Below are positions 1-9,308 of a DNA stretch of 49,310 nucleotides, in pieces. Under the pieces are notes generated by a model. That model made no database searches. It was given only the letters and a program-made list of their open reading frames with translations, and was not told the DNA's origin. Where the stretch lies: NCBI GenBank assembly GCA_003524435.1, contig DQHP01000140.1, positions 1-49,310 on the forward strand, given 5' to 3'. A program made the position numbers and the translations under genes. The stretch comes from Microbacterium sp. Lineage in GTDB: Bacteria > Actinomycetota > Actinomycetes > Actinomycetales > Microbacteriaceae. The first letter of the stretch is position 1. Each line of letters opens with the position of its first letter.

Positions 1-54
1 GCTGCGCCGCCTGACCGCCGCTCGACCGCGCACCCGAATGCGGGCGCTGAGCGC

Positions 55-60
55 TACGCT
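55..60 (+). promoter_or_regulatory. Probable -10 box of a leaderless promoter
   Basis: TACGCT ends six bases before the ATG at 67, so the transcript would begin at or next to the start codon. No clear -35 box and no Shine-Dalgarno sequence. The same arrangement recurs at many genes of this window. Confidence 0.45.
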
Positions 61-66
61 GGCCTC

Positions 67-663
67 ATGTTGTACGAGCACCTCGGGGCTCGGCCCCGGA
101 TTCATGACACTGCCGTCATCGCTCCCACCGCCGTTATCTCCGGCGATGTGACGATAGGCGAGGACTGCCAGGTACTGCACGGTGCCGTCATCACGGCGGA
201 GGGCGGACCGATCACTCTCGGTGACAACGTCATCGTGATGGAGAACGCGCTGATTCGCGCCACGGCCGCCGACGCCGTGCACATCGGGTCGCACACGCTC
301 ATTGGCACGCTCGCGAGTATCGCCGGAGCGACCGTCGGTAATGAAGTGTTCTTCGCCTCAGGCGCCCGAGTGTTCAACGGTGCGCACGTCGGTGATCGCT
401 GCGAGGTTCGAGTCAATGCGATCGTGATGCGGCGTGCGCTGCTCCCCGAAAGCACCGTCGTGCCGATCGGCTGGGTTGCGGTGGGCGACCCCGTGCAGCT
501 GTTCTCACCGGATCAAGCGGATGCTATCGCCGAGGCGCAGCCGGATCTCGACTTCCCGGGGCATGTATTCGGCGTCGACCGAGACACCCCTGATCTGATG
601 GTGCAACTCACCGAACGCTACGGTCGATCGCTCGCGCGGCACGCGGACGATCATCCAGCCTGA
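67..663 (+). CDS. Gamma-carbonic-anhydrase-like / left-handed beta-helix (hexapeptide) protein
   Basis: 198 aa. The middle (about residues 18-135) shows imperfect hexapeptide repeats with I/V/L every sixth position (AVISGDVTIGEDC, HIGSHTLIG, HVGDRC), the fold of gamma carbonic anhydrases and acyl/sugar transferases. The tail (about 140-198) is helical and charged. The classical zinc-binding block of gamma carbonic anhydrases (GH-x3-[LM]HG) is not visible: the equivalent stretch reads LIGTLASIAGATVGN. Hydratase activity is therefore doubtful, and acyltransferase or purely structural roles remain open. The ATG at 67 is chosen because a TACGCT -10 box lies six bases upstream (leaderless start). 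It is convergent with gdhA. Confidence 0.75.
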   Translation: MLYEHLGARPRIHDTAVIAPTAVISGDVTIGEDCQVLHGAVITAEGGPITLGDNVIVMENALIRATAADAVHIGSHTLIGTLASIAGATVGNEVFFASGARVFNGAHVGDRCEVRVNAIVMRRALLPESTVVPIGWVAVGDPVQLFSPDQADAIAEAQPDLDFPGHVFGVDRDTPDLMVQLTERYGRSLARHADDHPA

Positions 664-700
664 GCCGCGGTACAGATGTCGGTGGAAATCCACAGATGTC

Positions 701-723
701 TGCCGAAACTCGAGGTTTCGGCA
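701..723 (+). terminator. Hairpin after the gamma-CA-like gene
   Basis: TGCCGAAAC and GTTTCGGCA form a perfect 9-bp stem around loop TCGAG, 38 bases after the stop codon. No T-run follows, so this may be a U-less terminator or an RNA-stabilising end. Confidence 0.5.
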
Positions 724-779
724 TCCCATCGTTGAAACGGGCCGACGGGTGTACCTGCCATGTCCTGGCGTTGGCAATA

Positions 780-813
780 AAATGCCTCAGGCTCTGCAGC
801 GCCTGAGGCATTT
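780..813 (-). terminator. Rho-independent terminator of gdhA
   Basis: A perfect 13-bp stem (780-792 with 801-813) around an 8-base loop lies 20 bases past the gdhA stop. Read on the minus strand the stem is followed by TTTTATT, an acceptable U-tract. It may also stop readthrough from the plus-strand gene. Confidence 0.75.
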
Positions 814-832
814 CGTTGTCGTGCCGGTGTTC

Positions 833-2200
833 TCAGATGACGCCCTGGGCGAGCATCGCCGTCGCGACGCGCTGGAACCCAGCAATGTTCGCACCAGCGA
901 CATAGTCACCAGGAACGCCGTACTTCTCGGCAGCCTTGAAAGCAGCGTCGTGAATGTCGGACATGATCTCGCGCAGCTTGTTCTCGCTATCGCCGAAGGT
1001 CCAGCGCTGGCGCGCAGCGTTCTGGCTCATTTCCAGCGCAGAGGTTGCTACCCCTCCAGCGTTTGCAGCTTTACCCGGTGCGAACAGCACGCCCGCCTGC
1101 TGGAATGCGGCGACCGCCTCTGGCACGCACGGCATGTTCGCGCCCTCAGAAACAGCACGCACTCCATTGGCGATCAGGGCCTCGGCATCCGCCAGGCTGA
1201 GCTCGTTCTGCGTAGCGGAAGGCACCGCAATGTCGACGGGAACCTCCCAGACGCTGCCACCTTCGACGAAGCGCGCGCTCGGGCGACGGTTGGCGTACTC
1301 GACGATGCGTGCACGCTCGACCTCCTTGATCTGGCGGAGCAGATCGAGATCGATGCCAGCGTCGTCAACGATGTACCCGGAAGAATCGGATGCCGTGACG
1401 GCAGTCGCGCCGAGCTGGCACGCCTTCTGGATGGCGTAGATGGCGACGTTTCCGGAGCCGGAGATGCCTACGCGCTTTCCTGAAAGCGACTCGTTGTGCA
1501 CGGCGAGCATTTCCTGCGCGAAGAACACCGCGCCGTAACCGGTGGCCTCGGTGCGCACCTCAGCGCCACCCCAGCCGGTGCCCTTGCCGGTGAACATGCC
1601 CGATTCGTGGCGGTTCGTGATCTTGCGGTACGAGCCGAAAAGGTAGCCAATCTCACGGCCACCCACGCCGATGTCGCCGGCCGGAACGTCGGTGTGCTCA
1701 CCCAAGTGGCGGTAGAGCTCACCCATGAATGACTGGCAGAAGCGCATGACCTCAGCATCCGAACGACCGTGCGGGTCAAAATCGCTACCGCCCTTTGCGC
1801 CGCCGATGCCCTGGCCGGTGAGAGCGTTCTTGAAGATCTGCTCAAAACCAAGGAACTTAATGATCGACAGGTTCACCGACGGGTGAAAACGCAGGCCGCC
1901 CTTGTACGGGCCGAGCACAGAAGAGAACTGGATGCGGTAGCCGCGGTTGACCTGCAGTTTGCCGGAATCATCCATCCACGGCACGCGGAACATGATCTGA
2001 CGCTCCGGCTCGACGATCCGGTCCAGGATGCCAGCATCGACGTATTCGGGATGCTGTTCAAGTGCTGGGGAGATCGTTCCGAGCACCTCGTGCACGGCCT
2101 GCTGGAACTCCGGCTCGTGCGGGCTGCGCGCCAGAACCGTGTCGAAGACCGGCTGTACAGACTCGGTGAGCGGGTGAAATTCGGTAAGAGTAGCGGTCAC
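833..2200 (-). CDS. gdhA: NADP-type glutamate dehydrogenase
   Basis: 455 aa, the usual length for hexameric NADP-specific glutamate dehydrogenase, which interconverts 2-oxoglutarate plus ammonium and glutamate in the cytoplasm. Visible: the substrate site YKGGLRFHPS (about 99-108), the catalytic-lysine motif GIGGAKGGSDFDP (K near 136), a Rossmann motif GISGSGNVAIYA, and the conserved PSATQNEL segment. The GTG at 2200 is chosen because AGAAAG lies 9 bases upstream and the protein then starts as in the family (VTATLTEFHPL). An in-frame ATG at 2227 would add nine residues and has no ribosome site. The frame stays open further upstream into ppc, but that part is a shadow. Single gene with its own terminator, 130 bases downstream of ppc on the same strand. 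Confidence 0.95.
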   Translation of the reverse strand: MTATLTEFHPLTESVQPVFDTVLARSPHEPEFQQAVHEVLGTISPALEQHPEYVDAGILDRIVEPERQIMFRVPWMDDSGKLQVNRGYRIQFSSVLGPYKGGLRFHPSVNLSIIKFLGFEQIFKNALTGQGIGGAKGGSDFDPHGRSDAEVMRFCQSFMGELYRHLGEHTDVPAGDIGVGGREIGYLFGSYRKITNRHESGMFTGKGTGWGGAEVRTEATGYGAVFFAQEMLAVHNESLSGKRVGISGSGNVAIYAIQKACQLGATAVTASDSSGYIVDDAGIDLDLLRQIKEVERARIVEYANRRPSARFVEGGSVWEVPVDIAVPSATQNELSLADAEALIANGVRAVSEGANMPCVPEAVAAFQQAGVLFAPGKAANAGGVATSALEMSQNAARQRWTFGDSENKLREIMSDIHDAAFKAAEKYGVPGDYVAGANIAGFQRVATAMLAQGVI

Positions 2201-2330
2201 GCGGGACGACTTTCTGAAGAGTGTCATGGGGTGCGATCGTGTCGCATAAGAGGGCGTGCAAGGTCCGGCACGAGTTTCCACTGTACCCCGCGGGTTTCCA
2301 GGCTGAAACACGCGGGGTTTCAGGTGGGGT

Positions 2331-5024
2331 TTATCCAGTGTTCTGAAGGCCAGCAGCGACGCCGCTGACGGACAGCAACAGCAGGCGTCGCTGTTCGTCA
2401 TCTGCGCCGGATCCGGCTGGTTCAACGGACGCCGCCGAACGCAGTTCGCGCAGTGCTCGCAGCTGCAATAGAGACAGTGCATCCACATACGGGCTCCGCA
2501 GCGTCACAGCCCGCTGCAGGATTGGTTTGTTCTCCAGCAGGGCGTCACCACCAGTGAGGCGGATGACCCAGCTCTTGGTGAGGGCGAGTTCGTCGAGCAC
2601 CAGCTGTGCCAGATCATCGCGGTCGCCGAGAGCGAGGTATCGGCGTGCGATGCGCTCGTCGGTTTTGGCCAGGCTCATGGCGACATTGTCGATCATGGTC
2701 TGCAACAGCGGCCAGTCGCGGTATGCGTCCTTGAGGAGCGCCTCATCACCGACCGCTTCCAGCGCCGATCCCAGTCCGAACCAGCCCGCGAGGTTGATAC
2801 GTGCCTGCGTCCAGGCGAACACCCACGGAATCGCGCGCAGGTCCTCAAGCGACTCGACAGAGAGGCCACGACGAGCAGGACGCGAGCCCAGTGCCAGTAG
2901 TCCGATTTCTTCCAGCGGAGTTACCGTGGCGAACCAGGGCGCGAAGCCCTCCGCCTTGACCAGTGAGAAGAAGCGCTCACGTGACGCAGCATCCATCACG
3001 GCTGCCACATCCGAGAAGCGGGCGGCTGCGCTGCTGATGCGCTCTTCGACGCCGGGTGAGGAGGCCAGCAGCGTCGCGGCGGCGACCTGATCAATGTGCC
3101 GCATCGCGATTGCAGGCTCGCCGTAACGCGCGAAGATCGTCTCGCCCTGCTCGGTGAGCTTGAAGCGCCCATCGACTGAATGCGGCGGCTGTGCGAGGAT
3201 TGCGGAATTCGCAGGCCCGCCGCCGCGGCCGAGGGCGCCGCCACGGCCATGGAACAGGGTCAGTGCGATACCAGCATCCTTCGCCCACAGGGCGATCTTC
3301 TGCTGGGCTTCATACAGCGCCAGGTTTGCTGCGACCGGACCGACGTCTTTCGACGAGTCGGAATAGCCGAGCATGACCTCCAGCCGGTTTCCTGTCGTGG
3401 CCATGCGCGCGTGGAATTCGGGGAACTCCACAACCTGGGTGAGGATCTCAGGAGCCGCCTGAAGATCGGCGAAGGTCTCGAACAGCGGAACGACATCCAA
3501 AACGGGAACGTCGTCGCCGAGTGCGTAGCGTGCGAGGCGGTGTACATTCGCCAGGTCTTCGGCAGATTGCGTGAACGACACGACGTAACGTCCCGCGGCG
3601 CGTAGACCGTAGTCGCGTTGAATATCGGCGACCGCGCGGAAGACCTCCAGCACTTCCTGTGTCTTCTCGCTCAGGTCTCCGCCCGCGGTGAGCTCAGCCA
3701 GTGCCTCCCGGTGCACCTGGGAGTGCTGGCGCACCTCGAGTTCAGTGAGATGGAAGCCGTACGTTTCGACCTGCCAGATCAGGTGCTGGATGCCGCCGAA
3801 GGCGTGACGTCGGGCACCGGATGCGGCCAGCGAATCCTGCACGGCGCGCAGATCTGCCAGCAATTCCTCGGGACTGCCGTAACCGCCGGTTTCGTGTTGG
3901 CGAGTTGCGGAGATCTTCTCTGCCATGACGAGCAGCACGCGGCGGTGCGGCTCCTCGGGGGAGCGCGCCGCGATGTCCGACGCGGCTGCCTCGTCGGATG
4001 CCACGAACGTGTCCCATAGTGCAACAACCGCAGCGCTCGGCGGAGTTCCTTCTGCATCGAGTGTGAGGCTGCGGCCGATGCGGGCGATCGCGCGCTCCAG
4101 GCCACGCAGCACATGGTCGGAGGCGATCTGTGCCGCCTCACGCGTGACGGATGCTGTTACGAAGGGGTTTCCATCGCGGTCGCCACCGACCCATGATCCA
4201 ACCCGCACGAACGCGGGAACCACAGGAGCGCTTGCACCGGAGTCCTCACCGCGCAGAGCATCGTCGATGCGGCGATACACGTGCGGCACGGTAGTGAATA
4301 GGGTCTCATCGAACACCGACATGACGGTTCGAACCTCGTCGGTCGGTGCCGGCTTCTGCGCGCGCAAGGGCGCAGTGCGCCACAGCGTGTCCACCTCTTC
4401 CAGCATCCGGCGATGTGCGCGGCGCTGTTCGGAGCCGCCGTCGCTTGCGACATCGTGCTGGCCGAGCAATTCAGACAGGCGACGAATGCTGGTGGACACC
4501 GCACGACGGCGAGCCTCTGTGGGGTGCGCGGTGAAGACGGGGTGGAATCGGAGGTCGTCCAGTCGGCGTCGGGCTTCGTCTTCCCCGACCTCACGGCACA
4601 GCTGCGCGAAGGCCGTGGCGACGGTGTCTGTCGCTCCCTCACGGCCCGCTTTACCTGTGCGCTCGCGGAGGATCCGCACGCGCTGGTGCTCTTCGGCAAG
4701 GTTTACGAGGTGGAAGTAGCAGGTGAAGGCGCGTGCGACTTCGTCTGCGCGTGCGACGGTGAACGAGTCCGCGATCGCGGTGGCACGCTCGAACGCGTCG
4801 CTACTTTCTTCCTCGTACGCTTGGATGCTCGCGAGCCGCAGACGTTCGACGTCTTCGAACAGTCCGGGGTGCCCGCTCTCGCGCAGCACCTGACCGAGCA
4901 GCGCGCCCAGCATTCGGACGTCTGCGCGCATCTCTTCGGGAATTGCGCGGCCAGCTTCGAATCGACCGATGACGCGGATGGCTTCTGTGGGTGTGGGCTC
5001 TGGGTTCGGGGGATCTTGAGTCAC
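2331..5024 (-). CDS. ppc: Phosphoenolpyruvate carboxylase
   Basis: 897 aa, full length. It carboxylates PEP to oxaloacetate to refill the TCA cycle. Diagnostic sequences: VFTAHPTEARRR with catalytic His near 167, GGDRDGNPFVT (281-290), GYSDSSKD (553-560), FHGRGGALGRGGGP (591-604) and the strictly conserved C-terminal QNTG, whose last residues bind effectors and active site. The GTG start is supported by TAACCT six bases upstream, a leaderless arrangement. It stands divergent from nhaA. With gdhA downstream it controls oxaloacetate/2-oxoglutarate drain to amino acids, a logical pairing but not necessarily one transcript. Confidence 0.97.
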   Translation of the reverse strand: MTQDPPNPEPTPTEAIRVIGRFEAGRAIPEEMRADVRMLGALLGQVLRESGHPGLFEDVERLRLASIQAYEEESSDAFERATAIADSFTVARADEVARAFTCYFHLVNLAEEHQRVRILRERTGKAGREGATDTVATAFAQLCREVGEDEARRRLDDLRFHPVFTAHPTEARRRAVSTSIRRLSELLGQHDVASDGGSEQRRAHRRMLEEVDTLWRTAPLRAQKPAPTDEVRTVMSVFDETLFTTVPHVYRRIDDALRGEDSGASAPVVPAFVRVGSWVGGDRDGNPFVTASVTREAAQIASDHVLRGLERAIARIGRSLTLDAEGTPPSAAVVALWDTFVASDEAAASDIAARSPEEPHRRVLLVMAEKISATRQHETGGYGSPEELLADLRAVQDSLAASGARRHAFGGIQHLIWQVETYGFHLTELEVRQHSQVHREALAELTAGGDLSEKTQEVLEVFRAVADIQRDYGLRAAGRYVVSFTQSAEDLANVHRLARYALGDDVPVLDVVPLFETFADLQAAPEILTQVVEFPEFHARMATTGNRLEVMLGYSDSSKDVGPVAANLALYEAQQKIALWAKDAGIALTLFHGRGGALGRGGGPANSAILAQPPHSVDGRFKLTEQGETIFARYGEPAIAMRHIDQVAAATLLASSPGVEERISSAAARFSDVAAVMDAASRERFFSLVKAEGFAPWFATVTPLEEIGLLALGSRPARRGLSVESLEDLRAIPWVFAWTQARINLAGWFGLGSALEAVGDEALLKDAYRDWPLLQTMIDNVAMSLAKTDERIARRYLALGDRDDLAQLVLDELALTKSWVIRLTGGDALLENKPILQRAVTLRSPYVDALSLLQLRALRELRSAASVEPAGSGADDEQRRLLLLSVSGVAAGLQNTG

Positions 5025-5030
5025 TATTCG

Positions 5031-5036
5031 AGGTTA
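5031..5036 (-). promoter_or_regulatory. Probable leaderless -10 box of ppc
   Basis: TAACCT on the minus strand ends six bases before the ppc GTG. No -35 box is evident. Confidence 0.45.
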
Positions 5037-5108
5037 TCGCCGTGAAATGGCTAGTTCTGACCATGTGACATCTCGTGGCCGTGCGAGTACGGGCATAACA
5101 TGGGGGCG

Positions 5109-6275
5109 ATGTCTGCCTCCCGAAACCTCTTGCGCACCCAGCAGTTTCCCGCGGTGCTCCTGCTCTTAGCCGCTGCTGTCGGCCTTTTGCTCGCGAATCT
5201 GCCGACGTTTGGCCCGATCAATGCTGTCCTGGAGACCCATATCGCGATTCCCGGTACTGCCATTGATATGTCGGTGGCGCACTGGATCTCTGACGGACTC
5301 CTCGCGATCTTCTTCTTCGTCGTCGCGATGGAACTGCAGTACGAACTCACGGTGGGAGATTTGAACTCCTTCAGCAAGGCCTTGCAGCCTTCTATCGCGG
5401 CTGCGGGTGGCGTACTGGTGCCGATCGGCATCTATCTGCTGATCGCCGGGGGAGAGGGGACCGTGACCGGCTGGCCGATTCCGACCGCGACAGACATCGC
5501 CTTCGCCCTCGGAGTGCTTGCGGTATTCGGCAAGGGCCTGCCGACGGCGGTGCGCGCATTCCTGCTCGCCCTCGCGATTCTTGACGACATCATCGGCATC
5601 ATCTTCATCGCGGTGCTGTTCGCCCACGATCTGAACTGGCTGTACTTGCTACTGGCGGTCGTCGGTGTGGTTGTTTTCGGCATTCTTTCGAGGATGCTGT
5701 CCGGGAAGAATCGGTGGATCATCGGCGTGCTCATGGGCATTGTCGGTGTCCTTGTCTGGGGCCTGGTGCTCTCATCTGGCATCCACGCCACGATCGCGGG
5801 CGTCATGCTGGGGCTCGCCATGACGCTGTCAGTGGCCACTCCCACGCGCTACGCGCTCGAGCCGTGGGTGAACGGCGCGATCTTGCCGATCTTTGCTTTC
5901 GCCGCAGCGTTCGTGGTCATTCCGGCCGTTGCTCCCTCGGCGCTTTCGCCTGCGTTCTTCGGCATCGCCGTCGCGCTGCCGGTGGGCAAGATCATCGGCA
6001 TTACATTGTTTGGATTGGTGGCAATGCGCATCGGCGCGCGTGGAAAGAAGCCAGCGCTGACGATCACCGATCTGTTGGCTGCAGGAACTCTGGGCGGCAT
6101 CGGATTCACTGTGTCGCTGTTGCTGGCTAATCTCGCATTCACTGAAGATCATGCCATCCGTGATCAGGCGATTCTTGGAGTTCTTGTGGGATCGCTGATC
6201 TCCGTGATCTTGGCGGGGGTCGTTGTGTCCTTGCGGGCGGCGTGGCATCGCCGCGTCACCGCGGCGAGTTCTTGA
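5109..6275 (+). CDS. nhaA: Na+/H+ antiporter NhaA
   Basis: 388 aa integral membrane protein with about 12 hydrophobic helices. It exchanges internal Na+ for external protons. Signature sites: TATDIAFALG with the Asp near 129 and LAILDDIIGI with the Asp pair near 159-160, equivalent to E. coli D133 and D163/D164; also NLPTFGPIN near the N-terminus. The second ATG (5109) is preferred over 5100: TAACAT lies seven bases before it, fitting the leaderless pattern of the window, whereas 5100 falls inside that box. Thirteen bases separate it from mazG, so the two are probably cotranscribed. Confidence 0.95.
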   Translation: MSASRNLLRTQQFPAVLLLLAAAVGLLLANLPTFGPINAVLETHIAIPGTAIDMSVAHWISDGLLAIFFFVVAMELQYELTVGDLNSFSKALQPSIAAAGGVLVPIGIYLLIAGGEGTVTGWPIPTATDIAFALGVLAVFGKGLPTAVRAFLLALAILDDIIGIIFIAVLFAHDLNWLYLLLAVVGVVVFGILSRMLSGKNRWIIGVLMGIVGVLVWGLVLSSGIHATIAGVMLGLAMTLSVATPTRYALEPWVNGAILPIFAFAAAFVVIPAVAPSALSPAFFGIAVALPVGKIIGITLFGLVAMRIGARGKKPALTITDLLAAGTLGGIGFTVSLLLANLAFTEDHAIRDQAILGVLVGSLISVILAGVVVSLRAAWHRRVTAASS

Positions 6276-6288
6276 CTTCGGAGGTGAC

Positions 6289-6936
6289 ATGACCGATCTT
6301 GATGCGCTGCGCGAGGCAGCGAATGTCATGCGGGCGGTGCGCGAGAAATGCCCGTGGTCGCAGCAGATCACCCATCGCGATCTCGTGCCGTACCTCATCG
6401 AGGAATCGCATGAGGTCATCGACGCTGTCGAAGAGGGTACGCGTGCGGACCTTCGCGAAGAACTCGGTGATCTGTTGTGGCAGGTGCTGTTTCATTCGGC
6501 CATTGCCGCTCAGGATCCGGATGATCCATTCGACATCGATGACGTGGCGCACACGTTGACAGAGAAGATGGTCAGGAGGCATCCGCACGTCTTCGCTGAC
6601 GCGGTCGCGAACACTCCTGAAGAGGTGCTTGTGCACTGGAACGCTGCGAAGGCGGCTGAAAAGCGCGAACGCAAGAGCGTTCTCGATGGCGTGCCGCGCG
6701 GGATGCCAGCGCTCGCGCTCGCCCAGAAGCTCGTAGGTCGCGCGGCTACTCTCCCGGTCGTTGAGCGAGCCGAAGGCGCGATGAAACGCCCGGCCCCCGA
6801 ATCCGAATCCGAACTTGGTGACGCGTTGCTAGCCCTTGTCAGCCAGGCTCGTGAGAACGGCTGGGACGCCGAGCGCGCCCTGCGGGAGCGCCTGCGCGGG
6901 CTGGAAGAAGAGGTCCGTGCGGCCGAGGCGCGCTGA
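6289..6936 (+). CDS. mazG: MazG-type nucleoside triphosphate pyrophosphohydrolase
   Basis: 215 aa. It hydrolyses (d)NTPs to NMP and pyrophosphate, and in actinobacteria helps clear oxidised nucleotides. The metal-binding alpha-helical signature is complete: EESHEVID (E38/E39/E42) and REELGDLLWQ (E58, D61). The start is set by a strong GGAGGT six bases (TGAC plus spacer) before ATG 6289; a longer open frame upstream has no ribosome site. It sits between nhaA and hisS on the same strand. Confidence 0.93.
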   Translation: MTDLDALREAANVMRAVREKCPWSQQITHRDLVPYLIEESHEVIDAVEEGTRADLREELGDLLWQVLFHSAIAAQDPDDPFDIDDVAHTLTEKMVRRHPHVFADAVANTPEEVLVHWNAAKAAEKRERKSVLDGVPRGMPALALAQKLVGRAATLPVVERAEGAMKRPAPESESELGDALLALVSQARENGWDAERALRERLRGLEEEVRAAEAR

Positions 6937-6953
6937 CCTGGAAAGATAGAGAC

Positions 6954-8285
6954 GTGGCTACTGTGAACCCGCCGCGCGGAATGCGCGACATCCTCCCCGC
7001 TGATAAAGCGCGCCGTGAGCGTGTGCTCTCTGTCATCCGCGAGCTCTACCGAACGCACGGTTTCGACGAGATCGAGACGCCGGCCCTGGAGGAATACTCA
7101 CGGCTGCATGCCGGCATGGGCGGCGACAACGAGAAGCTCGCCTACAACGTGCTGCGACGCGGGCTGGATGCTCAGGCGATCGAGAGCATTGGTCAGGCGA
7201 TTGGCCGTGCAGCAGACAACATTTCGCAGCTGTCAGATCTCGGCCTTCGCTATGACCTCACCGTGCCGCTTGCGCGTTTCTATGCGAGCAACCGTGGACA
7301 GCTTCCTGGTGTGTTCCGCGCGATTCAGATCGGTCCGGTCTGGCGTGCAGAAAGGCCGCAGAAGGGGCGCTACCGCCAGTTCATGCAGTGCGACATCGAC
7401 ATCATCGGCGACGACACTTCTCGAGCTGAAGCCGAACTCATGGTCGCTTCGCTCGACGCTCTTGACGCCCTCGGGCTCGAGGGGGCGACGGTGCGCATCA
7501 ACGATCGTCGCGTGCTCGATTGGATGCTGGATTCCTTCGGCTTCGCGGGGGACGAGCGCCCCAGCGTGCTGATCACGATCGACAAGCTCGACAAGATCGG
7601 ACCGGACGGCATTGTTGCTGAGCTTCGCGAGCGCGGTGCCACGTCATCCGCTATCGATGCTTTCGAGTCGTTCCTTCGTCGCGCGCAGACGATGGAGTAC
7701 AACGCATTCGGCGAGCGACAGATCCGCAAGGCGCTGCCGGAGAACGCACCGGATGAGATCGTCCAACACCTCGTTGGCATCGGCGAGGCTGTTGCTGCTG
7801 GGCGCCCTTCGACCGCGGCGACCGTTGAAGAGATTCCGCTTGTCTTCGATCCCTTCCTCGTACGAGGGATGGGCTATTACACCGGCACGATCTTTGAGCT
7901 TGCTCACCCCTCTGTGCCGTATTCGCTCGGTGGCGGCGGACGCTACGACGGCATGATCGGCCGGTTCCTCGGCCAGCAGGTGCCCGCGGTCGGCTTCTCG
8001 CTCGGCTTCGAGCGTCTTGTCGACCTCGTCGAGTTGGATGCGGATGCCGAGACCCAGGCGGTCGTCCTTGTGCACGACGCTGATGTGCCTGTTGCTGAAC
8101 TCGTCGCGCACAAGGCCGCGTTACTTCGCTCCCTGAGCCCGTCGAAGGGTCGCGTACGTCTAGAGCGCCGCGTGAAGAACTTCAAGGCGCTGCTGGAGCG
8201 GTCAACCGCCGATGGCTATACCGCTTTCGCGACGGTTTCCGCCGGTGTCGAGCCAGGGTCGCTCGAGCTCAAGCCGCTGTCGTAG
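6954..8285 (+). CDS. hisS: Histidyl-tRNA synthetase
   Basis: 443 aa class IIa aminoacyl-tRNA synthetase. Visible: N-terminal PPRGMRDILP (6-15), motif 2 region PVWRAERPQKGRYRQFMQCD (128-147), the His-recognition loop GGGGRYDGM and motif 3 GFSLGFERL, followed by an anticodon-binding domain. GTG start, 17 bases after mazG; AAAGAT ends six bases before it, so a separate leaderless transcript is possible. The last 25 bases of the gene and the next seven recur 1,048 bp downstream (see repeat entries). Confidence 0.96.
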   Translation: MATVNPPRGMRDILPADKARRERVLSVIRELYRTHGFDEIETPALEEYSRLHAGMGGDNEKLAYNVLRRGLDAQAIESIGQAIGRAADNISQLSDLGLRYDLTVPLARFYASNRGQLPGVFRAIQIGPVWRAERPQKGRYRQFMQCDIDIIGDDTSRAEAELMVASLDALDALGLEGATVRINDRRVLDWMLDSFGFAGDERPSVLITIDKLDKIGPDGIVAELRERGATSSAIDAFESFLRRAQTMEYNAFGERQIRKALPENAPDEIVQHLVGIGEAVAAGRPSTAATVEEIPLVFDPFLVRGMGYYTGTIFELAHPSVPYSLGGGGRYDGMIGRFLGQQVPAVGFSLGFERLVDLVELDADAETQAVVLVHDADVPVAELVAHKAALLRSLSPSKGRVRLERRVKNFKALLERSTADGYTAFATVSAGVEPGSLELKPLS

Positions 8286-8292
8286 CCTCTGC
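8261..8292 (+). repeat. hisS 3'-end direct repeat, copy 1
   Basis: This 32-base stretch covers the last hisS codons (LELKPLS-stop) and the next seven bases. It matches 9309-9340 at 27 of 32 positions in the same orientation. Confidence 0.6.
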
Positions 8293-8313
8293 TCCAGCAT
8301 CCGAGCTTCGCTG

Positions 8314-9300
8314 TCAATCGAACTTCGGTCGCAGTTCCTTCTTGTCCACGCGCGTGAACTCGACGACGTCGGCCCACGACCAGCTGAGATCGGGCGTGCG
8401 CTTCTGCTTCGACTTCGTGCGTCTCGCAGAATCCCGTACCCAGTCGATCGGCACAACGTGCACGGCCATGAGGGTCACGGGTGCGGGGATCGGTTCTCCG
8501 TAGACGACCAGAACCACCGCCAGCGCGGAATTGCCGAAGCGCCACCAATCCACACGTCGCGCTCCGGTGCGCCTCAACTCGGCCGCGTAGCCGCTCTTGT
8601 CTACCTCTGGGTCAAGATCGACCCCGAGCGCATTCCCATGGAAATACTGGCAGTCCATGTTGATACTTCTCCACAGCGCGGCAGCACGGTCGTGGAGAGT
8701 CGGCCACTCTGTGGGGTCTCTCTCGGCCAGCGCAGGTTCCCAGGAGAGAGGCACGATCCATGCGTCGCCGCGGGAGAAAAGCGGTGCGCCATCTGCGAGC
8801 CACTGATCGTGGCGGTCTTTGGTTGTCGCAAGCTCGTCGATTCGAGTGTCCAGAGCGGAGAGCACGCCGCCAGGAATGACCGCTCCCGTGCGCATCGAAC
8901 TGGGCGCGAATTCCACCGAGCGTCTGCTGCCGGCGTGGTCGGGCTGCGCGGCGCCGGTACGACGAGCTTCTGCGATCTGACGCAGCCGGTGCAGGACGTC
9001 CCAGTGTGCGCGCGTCTCGTCGGGGAAGGTGCGCAGCGTGTGCGTGATCATCGCGAGCTCATCGTCGACGACGTAGGTCTTCCAGACGCCACCTCCACGC
9101 TCGAGCACGACGGCATCCGCGTGCAGATCCCCGACATCGTCGAGGACCGGCGTATCGAGATGCTCGGTACGCACGACGTCCAAAAGCTCGGTTGCGTCCA
9201 TGAGGTCCTCTCGAAGAGTCTCCATCGTAACGAGAAGCGCGGTTCGGTCGTGATTCAGGATGCTGCGCACCAGACAGGCCGCGCTTGCCCGAGCGCGCAT
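8314..9300 (-). CDS. Unrecognised protein, paralogue 1 of the hisS-tail array
   Basis: 328 aa, soluble, no signal peptide or membrane helix, no family recognised. Its second half (about 135-328) aligns by eye with the 208-aa protein encoded just upstream: SSMRTGAVIPGG versus ASLRTGGLLPYE, WLADGAPLFSRG versus WLSADNPILVRG, VPLSWEP versus LPLAWQG, MAVHVVPIDWV versus LALHVVPASWV, and a C-terminal SWSWADVVEFTRVD versus RWSWSEVIDLYTTRID. The first ~130 residues (helical, acidic) have no counterpart there. The ATG at 9300 is taken; a TTG two codons earlier is possible. Convergent with hisS (28-base gap) and preceded by the hisS-tail repeat. Could be a lineage-specific accessory family, but function cannot be named. 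Confidence 0.7.
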   Translation of the reverse strand: MRARASAACLVRSILNHDRTALLVTMETLREDLMDATELLDVVRTEHLDTPVLDDVGDLHADAVVLERGGGVWKTYVVDDELAMITHTLRTFPDETRAHWDVLHRLRQIAEARRTGAAQPDHAGSRRSVEFAPSSMRTGAVIPGGVLSALDTRIDELATTKDRHDQWLADGAPLFSRGDAWIVPLSWEPALAERDPTEWPTLHDRAAALWRSINMDCQYFHGNALGVDLDPEVDKSGYAAELRRTGARRVDWWRFGNSALAVVLVVYGEPIPAPVTLMAVHVVPIDWVRDSARRTKSKQKRTPDLSWSWADVVEFTRVDKKELRPKFD

Positions 9301-9308
9301 AGGCAAAC

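Noticed and set aside
2201..2488. N-terminal extension of gdhA
   Set aside because: It runs into the ppc coding region, is Cys-rich and unlike any glutamate dehydrogenase; the family length is reached from GTG 2200.
4413..5045. Plus-strand frame opposite the ppc start
   Set aside because: Antisense to the ppc N-terminus, with no ribosome site and shadow composition.
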